A stretch of 8,011 bases of DNA, from the NCBI GenBank assembly GCA_001464255.1, contig LNFD01000258.1:1-8011 (forward strand), written 5' to 3'. A program made the translations under genes and the position numbers. This document shows positions 1 to 5,234 of the stretch, piece after piece (the stretch's first letter is position 1; every line of letters begins with the position of its first letter). The DNA comes from Actinomycetales bacterium Ga0077552. GTDB taxonomy: Bacteria > Actinomycetota > Actinomycetes > Actinomycetales > Microbacteriaceae. The notes under the pieces are model-generated. The model was given only the letters and a program-made list of their open reading frames with translations, had not been told where the DNA came from and ran no database searches.

Positions 1-136
1 ACTGAGAGAGAGGATTATCTAAGCAGTGGGGAGATTGTCGGCAGCGGAATACTGATCGCGCAGGGCGGACACGAGCGTCAGGGGACACATCTTCTAACCC
101 GTATTGCGAGTTGTTGACCCGCGTCATATTGATGAC

Positions 137-152
137 CTCGTTGCTGAACGAG
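137..152. repeat. Perfect inverted repeat CTCGTT-N4-AACGAG
   Basis: A 6-bp perfect stem with the 4-base spacer GCTG lies about 65 bp upstream of the pilin-like start. It has no T-run after it, so it does not look like an intrinsic terminator. It could be an operator upstream of the tad promoter, or chance. Only one copy was seen. Confidence 0.3.
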
Positions 153-203
153 CATCGCCACTTCGTGTTGTGGACACGTCAGATTCTTGGACCCGGAAGC
201 CGC

Positions 204-209
204 CACAAT
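204..209 (+). promoter_or_regulatory. -10 element of a leaderless promoter, tad cluster
   Basis: CACAAT lies 7 nt before the ATG at 217, the same geometry as the other leaderless starts in this window. No Shine-Dalgarno sequence is suitably placed. No clear -35 box is visible. The call is an inference from spacing and from the repeated pattern. Confidence 0.45.
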
Positions 210-216
210 CTCCGGC

Positions 217-390
217 ATGCGCAGAATCCTCGACTTTCTCGACCGGGCGGACGACGACCGCGGCGACGTGCCCGGCTGGGTGCTCATCACCCTCATGACC
301 GCCGGCCTCGTCATCCTCATCTGGGCGCTCGCCGGCCCCGCGCTGCAGGGCGTATTCCAGCAGGCGATCGATCGGGTCACCGGCTTCTGA
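217..390 (+). CDS. Flp/Tad pilin-like small membrane protein
   Basis: This 57-aa protein has a charged N-terminus with a DDDRG motif at residues 12-16, followed at once by a single hydrophobic segment (about 18-41) and a short polar tail. This is the layout of small Flp-type pilins and of short proteins encoded just before tadE in actinobacteria. I infer an envelope pilin or pseudopilin role. Unlike classical Flp and TadE precursors, it has no Glu at +5 after the Gly (GDVPGW follows the Arg), so prepilin peptidase processing is uncertain. The ATG at 217 is preferred over an in-frame TTG at 187 because a -10-like box sits 7 nt upstream of it. The TGA stop shares its last base with the next gene's ATG, implying translational coupling. 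Confidence 0.7.
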   Translation: MRRILDFLDRADDDRGDVPGWVLITLMTAGLVILIWALAGPALQGVFQQAIDRVTGF

Positions 391-788
391 TGGGCCCGTT
401 CCGCCGGCGGCTGCTCGACGACCGCGGCTCGGCCGCCGTCGAGTTCGTGCTCGTCGGGGTGCTGCTCACCCTCGTGACGCTCAGCGTGCTGCAGGTGGCG
501 TTCGCGCTGCACGTGCGCACGACTCTCATCGACGCGGCGGCCGAGGGCGCCCGCTTCGGGGCCCTCGCCGACTCCACGCTCGATGCCGGTATCGAGCGCA
601 CGCGCGAGCTCATCACGGCGGCGCTGGGGGAGGGCTACGCGCAGAGCATCTCGGCGGGCACGGGGGCGTTCGGCGGGCATCCCGTCGTCATCGTCACCGT
701 GCGGTCGCCGCTGCCGCTCATCGGGATGGTCGGTATCGACGACACCCTGGAGGTGAGCGGCCGTGCCGCCCTCGAGCCCCTTCGCTGA
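390..788 (+). CDS. tadE: TadE family pseudopilin
   Basis: This 132-aa protein resembles TadE, a minor pseudopilin needed to assemble Flp (type IVc) pili. Residues 11-19 read DRG then SAAVEF. The Gly13/Ser14 boundary with Glu18 at +5 matches the site cut by the TadV-type prepilin peptidase. A hydrophobic helix (about 15-40) follows, then a periplasm-facing or extracellular region with the family-typical AAAEGARFGA stretch (49-58). The size is normal for the family. The ATG at 390 overlaps the preceding stop (TGATG). The frame stays open further upstream, but that extension lacks family character and covers the pilin-like gene. It belongs with the other Tad genes at 217-1712. Confidence 0.85.
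   Translation: MGPFRRRLLDDRGSAAVEFVLVGVLLTLVTLSVLQVAFALHVRTTLIDAAAEGARFGALADSTLDAGIERTRELITAALGEGYAQSISAGTGAFGGHPVVIVTVRSPLPLIGMVGIDDTLEVSGRAALEPLR
749..753 (+). promoter_or_regulatory. Ribosome binding site for the second TadE-like gene
   Basis: GGAGG stands 9 nt before the GTG at 763, inside the end of the preceding tadE gene. It supports GTG as the start and therefore a 26-bp gene overlap. Confidence 0.6.
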
Positions 789-1233
789 CCGCCGCGCCGG
801 ATGCTCCGACCGCGGCTCTGCATCCCTCGAGTTCCTCACCGCCGGCCTGCTGATGCTCGTGCCGCTCGTGTACCTGATCCTCACGCTCGGGGCCATCCAG
901 TCGGCGGCGCTCGCGACCGAGGGGGCCGCGCGGCAGGCGGCGCGCGTGTTCGTGCAGGCCGAGTCGACCGCGGCCGGGACCACCGCCGCGCTGCGGGCGC
1001 TCGAGCTCGCCCTCGCCGACCACGGCATCGAGGCCGAGGGCACGAGCCTGTCGATCTCGTGCGCCCCGCGGCCCGACGCCTGCCACACCCGGCGCGGCTG
1101 GGTGACGGTCGAGGTCTCCGTGAGCGTGCCGCTGCCGCTCGTGCCGCCCGTCTTCGACCTGCGCGTGCCGCTCGCCGTGCCGGTCGAGGCGAGCGCGACC
1201 CAGCAGGTCTCGCGCTTCTGGGGCGCGCGATGA
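763..1233 (+). CDS. TadE/TadF-like pseudopilin
   Basis: This 156-aa protein is a second TadE-type pseudopilin, and TadF is an equally possible name. DRG then SASLEF at residues 16-24 gives a Gly18/Ser19 cleavage site with Glu23 at +5, followed by a transmembrane helix (about 25-48) and a TEGAARQAAR stretch (52-61) like that of TadE. Cys100 and Cys107 in the mature domain could form a disulfide outside the membrane; the neighbouring Tad proteins have no cysteine. The GTG start is supported by GGAGG at 749-753. Its end overlaps the next gene by 4 bp (ATGA). By family knowledge it would act with TadE and the TadG-like protein in pilus assembly at the membrane. Confidence 0.8.
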   Translation: MPPSSPFADRRAGCSDRGSASLEFLTAGLLMLVPLVYLILTLGAIQSAALATEGAARQAARVFVQAESTAAGTTAALRALELALADHGIEAEGTSLSISCAPRPDACHTRRGWVTVEVSVSVPLPLVPPVFDLRVPLAVPVEASATQQVSRFWGAR

Positions 1234-1712
1234 CAGCCTCGCGACCCGGGCCGGGCGCCCGCCGCAGGATGCTCCGCCTCGACCCGCGCGACGACCACGG
1301 CTCGATCCTGCCGCTCATCGCGGGCTACGGCGCGCTCGCGCTCGCGGTCGTGCTGCTCGTGACGGCCGCGACCTCGCTGTACCTCGAGCGCAAGCGCCTC
1401 TACACGCTCGCCGACGGCGCTGCGCTCGTGGGCGCCGAGTCGTTCGACCTGGCCGACGTCGAGGTGACGCCCCAGGGCGTGCTGCGTCCGCGCCTCACCG
1501 ACGAGCAGGTCGTCACCGGCGCGCAGCAGTACCTCGCCGAGGCACCGGTGGGCGGGCTCGAGAATCTGCAGCTCGTCGCGGCGAGCACGCCCGACGGCCT
1601 GAGCGCCCGCGTCACCCTCGCCGCCGATTGGCGCCCGCCCGTGCTCGCGATCCTGCTGCCCGATGGCCTGCGGCTCGAGGTCACCGCGACGGGCCGCAGC
1701 GTCTTCGACTGA
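1230..1712 (+). CDS. TadG-like pilus assembly protein
   Basis: This 160-aa protein has an N-terminal Arg-rich stretch, a DDHGS motif (21-25), one hydrophobic helix (about 28-50) and then the sequence YTLADGAALVGAE (58-70), which resembles the start of TadG-like and Rv3654c-like proteins encoded after tadE. The helix is not followed by a long von Willebrand domain, so this is the short actinobacterial form. Unlike its two neighbours it has no Glu at +5 after Gly24, so it may stay as a membrane anchor rather than be processed as a pseudopilin. ATG at 1230 overlaps the preceding stop (ATGA). It closes the Tad cluster; the next gene has its own promoter. Confidence 0.75.
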   Translation: MTASRPGPGARRRMLRLDPRDDHGSILPLIAGYGALALAVVLLVTAATSLYLERKRLYTLADGAALVGAESFDLADVEVTPQGVLRPRLTDEQVVTGAQQYLAEAPVGGLENLQLVAASTPDGLSARVTLAADWRPPVLAILLPDGLRLEVTATGRSVFD

Positions 1713-1730
1713 ACCGTGGCGCGCGCCCAC

Positions 1731-1736
1731 CAGAAT
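1731..1736 (+). promoter_or_regulatory. -10 element of a leaderless promoter, exonuclease operon
   Basis: CAGAAT lies 6 nt before the GTG at 1743 in the short gap after the TadG-like gene. The spacing puts the transcription start at or next to the start codon. This separates the operon from the Tad cluster. The -35 box is not clear. Confidence 0.5.
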
Positions 1737-1742
1737 GGGCAG

Positions 1743-2315
1743 GTGAGCACCGATCGCCCCGAGAAGCCTGTCATCTACATCAGCGTCGATATCGAGGCGG
1801 CTGGTCCGAGCCCGAGCGCCTACGCGATGCTCTCGATCGGCGCGTGCGTGGTCGATGCTCCCGACTCCGAGCCGGGCTTCTACGTCGAGCTGCAGCCCGA
1901 CCGCGAGGGAGTGCTCGACTCGGCCATGGCCGTGGGCGGGTTCACGCTCGACGGGCTCCGAGCATCCGGAACCGCCCCCGAGGCGGCGATGCGCCAGTTC
2001 GCCGACTGGATCGACGCCGTCACCCCCGCCGGGCACCGCCCCGTCATGGTCGGCTTCAACGCCGTCTTCGACTGGATGTTCGTGGCCGACTACTTCCACC
2101 GCTACCTCGGCCGCAACCCCTTCGGCCACTCGGCGCTCGACATCAAGGCCTTCTACCTCGGCGTGACGGGCTCGAGCTGGCCGGGGACGAGTATGAACTT
2201 CGTGGCCGAACGCTATGGGCTGAGCATCACTCTGACGCATAATGCACTCGACGACGCGCGCGATCAGGCGGCCCTGTTCCGGGCTGTGCGCGGTGAGCTC
2301 GACGCCCGCGTCTGA
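1743..2315 (+). CDS. DEDDh-type 3'-5' exonuclease
   Basis: This 190-aa protein belongs to the DnaQ/RNase T-like 3'-5' exonuclease fold, which removes nucleotides from DNA or RNA 3' ends with two metal ions. All acidic motifs are visible: Asp16 and Glu18 in SVDIEAAGP, Asp110 in GFNAVFDWMF, and His166 with Asp171 in THNALDDARDQ, the HxxxxD form that defines DEDDh. The size fits a stand-alone exonuclease such as RNase T or oligoribonuclease, with no extra domain. Substrate cannot be read from sequence. A GTG at 1716 is an alternative start, but the GTG at 1743 has a -10 box 6 nt upstream and gives a family-like N-terminus. The nucleotidyltransferase-like gene follows after 28 bp, probably in the same operon. 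Confidence 0.88.
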   Translation: MSTDRPEKPVIYISVDIEAAGPSPSAYAMLSIGACVVDAPDSEPGFYVELQPDREGVLDSAMAVGGFTLDGLRASGTAPEAAMRQFADWIDAVTPAGHRPVMVGFNAVFDWMFVADYFHRYLGRNPFGHSALDIKAFYLGVTGSSWPGTSMNFVAERYGLSITLTHNALDDARDQAALFRAVRGELDARV

Positions 2316-2330
2316 CCCCACCTCACCCCC

Positions 2331-2336
2331 GAGAGG
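2331..2336 (+). promoter_or_regulatory. Ribosome binding site before the 445-aa gene
   Basis: GAGAGG sits 7 nt before ATG 2344. It decides for this start over a longer in-frame reading that would overlap the exonuclease gene. Confidence 0.6.
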
Positions 2337-2343
2337 CCCCGCG

Positions 2344-3681
2344 ATGACGCTCGAGACCGACCACTCCGCTGCCGACGACGACATCGCGCGCATCCGCGAA
2401 TCGGCCGCCCGCCTGGGGGTACAGCTCGATGAGGAGGCGGCGCTGCAGTGGCTCGCCGCGATCGCCGCCGATGCCGCGAGCGACGACCACATCGTCACGC
2501 ATGAGAGCGGCACCTTCGGCCATCGCGTGACCATGCTCGACTTCACGCCGCGCGACCTCGAGCGCTTCCGCCGCATCGGGCAGGTCGTCGAGGTGACCGG
2601 CCCGCCCGAGATCGCCGAGAGCGCGCTCGCGCTCAGCGGCTCGGCCGCGCAGTCGAAGATCCAGTCGTTCCCGGGCGACTGCGACTACTTCCAGCGCCTC
2701 AATATCAAGGCCGCGACGCGCGAGGAGGCCTGCCGCATCATGGCCGACCTCATGCGCTCGGCGGCGCGGCGCACGTACACGGGCGACGCCTTCCAGTTCC
2801 TCGAGGGCAAGCTCGGCAGCTACCCCGTCGACTGCGTGCACAACGGCGAAGCCCGCAAGCACGGCAGCCCCATCAGCTGGACCCCGGCCGAGATCGAGGC
2901 CGAGCGCATCGCACTGACCCTCGCCGACGGCTCCGTGCAGACCCTCACCTGGTACGAGGCCGCCCTCGACCCCGGCTGGTGCAAGCTCGACTGGGTCGTC
3001 ACCGACCCGCAGCGCAAGTCGCTCTCGAACGCCAGCAACGTCATCGACGTGACGTGGGAGGCGCCCGACGGCGAGATCGTGCCGCTCGATGGCTACCTCG
3101 ACGCGTACTTCCAGGAGGTCTACCTCGAGGCCGATGACCTGCCGACCTTCACCAAGGTCGTGCAGCACGTGAGCGACGACGCCCTCGACGAGTACGTCGA
3201 GCGGCTCGAGGAGGAGGTGCGCAAGTACCTCACCAAGCAGGTGAACTACGGCAAGGCCGCGAAGCGCATGTACAACATCTTCCGGCTCTCCGGCCGGCAC
3301 CTCGACGCGGCCTACGTGCGCGAGCTCTTCGACGAGCCGGCGACGATCCTGTACCAGGTGTGGTCGCTCATCTCCACGCTCGACAATGCCACGCAGCCCG
3401 GCTCGAGCATCCCCATCGACGCCGTGCGCGACCAGGCCGATTCGCTCATGATCCAGGTCATCCAGATGCTCGACGGCGAGGAGGAGTCCGAGATCGTGAG
3501 CGCCCTGCTGAGCCTGCGTCGCACGCTGGAGGACCAGGATGCGGGCGAGCGCCGCACGGCCGATGTCGAGGCGGCGCAGAACCGGGTGATCAACCTCGTC
3601 AACACCTTCTTCCGTGACAAGCTGGAGGGCGTGCCGACCATCCGCGAATACATCCGCTCCATGCAGGGCGAGAACGCGTGA
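2344..3681 (+). CDS. Unrecognised protein with nucleotidyltransferase-superfamily motifs
   Basis: I do not recognise this 445-aa protein by family name. The motifs fit the nucleotidyltransferase superfamily (poly(A) polymerase, CCA-adding and related enzymes): LSGS at 97-100, 11 residues, then Asp112-Cys-Asp114 in GDCDYF, and a later hydrophobic-flanked acid, Asp216 in CKLDWVV. These would be the Gly-Ser helix and the three metal-binding carboxylates. An N-terminal helical region precedes the core. From about residue 250 on it looks mainly helical and charged (for example DEYVERLEEEVRKYL at 282-296), without membrane segments or signal peptide, so it is probably cytoplasmic. Its stop overlaps the amidotransferase start (GTGA), so the two are probably made together. 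Which nucleotide and acceptor it uses, and whether it is active, is unknown. Confidence 0.6.
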   Translation: MTLETDHSAADDDIARIRESAARLGVQLDEEAALQWLAAIAADAASDDHIVTHESGTFGHRVTMLDFTPRDLERFRRIGQVVEVTGPPEIAESALALSGSAAQSKIQSFPGDCDYFQRLNIKAATREEACRIMADLMRSAARRTYTGDAFQFLEGKLGSYPVDCVHNGEARKHGSPISWTPAEIEAERIALTLADGSVQTLTWYEAALDPGWCKLDWVVTDPQRKSLSNASNVIDVTWEAPDGEIVPLDGYLDAYFQEVYLEADDLPTFTKVVQHVSDDALDEYVERLEEEVRKYLTKQVNYGKAAKRMYNIFRLSGRHLDAAYVRELFDEPATILYQVWSLISTLDNATQPGSSIPIDAVRDQADSLMIQVIQMLDGEEESEIVSALLSLRRTLEDQDAGERRTADVEAAQNRVINLVNTFFRDKLEGVPTIREYIRSMQGENA

Positions 3682-4445
3682 GCGCAGCGCATCCCGAGGT
3701 GCTCGTCGTGCTGCACGATGTTGACGACAACCTCAACGAACTCGCCGCACCGCTCGCCGAGGCCGGGCTCCGCATCGTGACGTGGGATGTCGAGCGCGAT
3801 CCCGACGGGGCTCCCGCGCTGGATGCTCTCGACCGGTTCAGCGGCATCGTCTCGCTCGGCGCCTACGCCGGAGTGCCCGACGAACCGAAGCACCCCTGGA
3901 TGACGCACGAGAAACGCGTGCTCGAGCACGCCCTCGAAACGGGGATGCCCGTGCTGGGCCTCTGCTTCGGCTCGCAGCTGCTCGCCGCCGCCGCCGGGGC
4001 GCCCTTCAAGCCCTCGCCCGTGCCCGAGCTGGGGTGGACGAGCGTGCGCCTCACCGACGAGGCCGCGAGCGACCCCGTGCTGGCCCCGCTCGTGGCCTCG
4101 GCCGCGCGCGGTGCGAGCGGGGCCGACGAGGTCGAGGTGTTCCACTACCACTTCGACAGCTACGAGCTGCCCGAGGGCGCCGTGCTGCTCGGCGAGACCG
4201 ACGGCATCGTCGAGGCCTTCCGGGTGGGGGAGTCGGCGTGGGGCCTGCAGTTCCACCTCGAGGTCGGGCTCGCGACGCAGCTCGCGTGGATCGCGGGCGG
4301 GCGCCGCGTCTACGAGCGCGAGGGCGTCGACCCGACCGAGCAGGAGCGTCTGAGCCACGAGAACTGGCGGCTCTACCGCGAGCAGGCGCACGACGTCGGT
4401 GCGGCGTTCGCTGAGCAGGTTCGCCAGTACGCCGCGCGAGGCTGA
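3678..4445 (+). CDS. Class I glutamine amidotransferase, stand-alone
   Basis: This 255-aa protein is a class I (triad) glutamine amidotransferase resembling the glutaminase domain of GMP synthase. Such domains hydrolyse glutamine and pass ammonia to a partner synthase. The nucleophile Cys96 is in LGLCFGSQ, the nucleophile elbow. The His and Glu of the triad are His193 and Glu195 in LQFHLEV, with Leu where GuaA-type proteins usually have Pro. The N-terminal strand VLVVLHD and the loop SLGAYAGV (59-66) fit the fold. No synthase domain is attached. The GTG start overlaps the stop of the nucleotidyltransferase-like gene by 4 bp, which makes that protein the obvious candidate partner. A gamma-glutamyl hydrolase-like role cannot be excluded. 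Confidence 0.85.
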   Translation: MSAAHPEVLVVLHDVDDNLNELAAPLAEAGLRIVTWDVERDPDGAPALDALDRFSGIVSLGAYAGVPDEPKHPWMTHEKRVLEHALETGMPVLGLCFGSQLLAAAAGAPFKPSPVPELGWTSVRLTDEAASDPVLAPLVASAARGASGADEVEVFHYHFDSYELPEGAVLLGETDGIVEAFRVGESAWGLQFHLEVGLATQLAWIAGGRRVYEREGVDPTEQERLSHENWRLYREQAHDVGAAFAEQVRQYAARG

Positions 4446-4498
4446 ACGCCCCCGGCGCGCGCGCTGGGCGCCCTCTGCATGCTCCCAGAGAGCCGACG

Positions 4499-4504
4499 TA
4501 GCGT
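4499..4504 (+). promoter_or_regulatory. -10 element of a leaderless promoter, SDR gene
   Basis: TAGCGT lies 7 nt before ATG 4512 with no Shine-Dalgarno sequence in between. The 66-bp gap after the amidotransferase gene holds this promoter and no evident intrinsic terminator. Confidence 0.55.
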
Positions 4505-4511
4505 TGGCCCC

Positions 4512-5234
4512 ATGACCGACCTCGCGGGTGCCTCCATCATCGTCCTCGGCGCGACGGGCGGCCTCGGCCGCGAGTTCGCCCACCAGCTCGCCGCCTCGGG
4601 CGCGCGCCTCACGCTCACGGGCCGCTCGATGCTCGCGCTCGACGACCTCGGCATCGACGGCGCCGCGCTCATCCCCGCCGACCTCACCGACGCGGGCGAG
4701 GCCGAGAAGGTCGTCGCCGCTGCGAAGAACGCCCACGGCCGCGTCGACGGCGTCATCGTGGCCTCGGGCGCCGTCGCGTTCGGCCCGCTCGTCGACACGA
4801 GCGACGAGACCCTCGAGGCGCTGTGGGCCATCAACGTGCTCGCCCCCATGCGCGTGCTGCGCGCCGCCGCGCCTGCCCTCGCCGAGAGCGCCGCCGCGGG
4901 CGGGTCACCGTTCGTCGTCTCGATCAGCGGCGTCGTCGCCGAGACCCCGACGGCCGGCATCGGCGCGTACAGCGCCGTCAAGTCAGCCCAGGCCGCGGCG
5001 CACCAGGTCGCCGCGCGCGAGCTGCGCCGTGCGGGCATCCGCGTACTCGATGCGCGCCCCGGCCACACCGAGACCGAGCTCTCGAAGCACCCGATCTCGG
5101 GAGAGCGCCCGGCGTTCCCCGTCGGCTACGCGCCCGCCGCGGTCGTCACGCGCATCCTGGATGCCGTGCGCGCCGACGAGAAAGACCTTCCGTCGAGCGC
5201 GTTCCAGGGCCTGCCGACCGCGCAGGCGGTCTAG
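4512..5234 (+). CDS. Short-chain dehydrogenase/reductase (SDR)
   Basis: This 240-aa protein is a classical-size SDR, a cytoplasmic NAD(P)-dependent oxidoreductase of unknown substrate. The Rossmann glycine motif is GATGGLG (13-19). Arg38 after the second strand (LTGRS) suggests a preference for NADP(H). Asp57 (PADLTD) contacts adenine in the family, Asn108 is the structural Asn, and Ser139, Tyr153 and Lys157 (YSAVK) form the active site. The usual NNAG motif is replaced by VASG (83-86), a departure from the classical pattern. ATG 4512 is preferred over an in-frame ATG at 4479 because of the -10 box just before it. The gene is monocistronic and converges on the collagen-like gene, sharing CTAG as overlapping stops. 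Confidence 0.88.
   Translation: MTDLAGASIIVLGATGGLGREFAHQLAASGARLTLTGRSMLALDDLGIDGAALIPADLTDAGEAEKVVAAAKNAHGRVDGVIVASGAVAFGPLVDTSDETLEALWAINVLAPMRVLRAAAPALAESAAAGGSPFVVSISGVVAETPTAGIGAYSAVKSAQAAAHQVAARELRRAGIRVLDARPGHTETELSKHPISGERPAFPVGYAPAAVVTRILDAVRADEKDLPSSAFQGLPTAQAV

Larger units (their letters stand above)
1..216. other. Low-GC leader region without a recognised gene
   Basis: By direct count, positions 1-180 are about 54% G+C, far below the genes that follow. On the plus strand, frame 1 is open from the window edge to a TGA at 115-117 (38 codons). It could be the tail of a gene entering from the left, but its translation matches nothing I recognise. The other two plus frames close within the first 22 bases. 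The region ends in a probable promoter (204-209) for the pilin-like gene and contains a perfect 6-bp inverted repeat at 137-152. In many actinobacterial tad loci a TadC-type gene would lie here, but none is visible. Confidence 0.5.

Noticed and set aside
78..2576. A long minus-strand open frame of 832 codons opposite the Tad and exonuclease genes
   Set aside because: Its translation is low-complexity Arg/Ala/Gly/His-rich sequence typical of the antisense frame of high-GC genes, and it lies opposite four or more genes with clear family motifs.
4446..4498. Small inverted repeats (GGCGC/GCGCC; CTCTG/CAGAG) after the amidotransferase gene as an intrinsic terminator
   Set aside because: The stems are short, no T-run follows, and GC-rich repeats are expected by chance at this composition.
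3312..4736. A long minus-strand open frame opposite the amidotransferase gene
   Set aside because: The plus strand there encodes a complete Cys-His-Glu amidotransferase. The minus translation has no motif and biased composition, and it is an antisense shadow.
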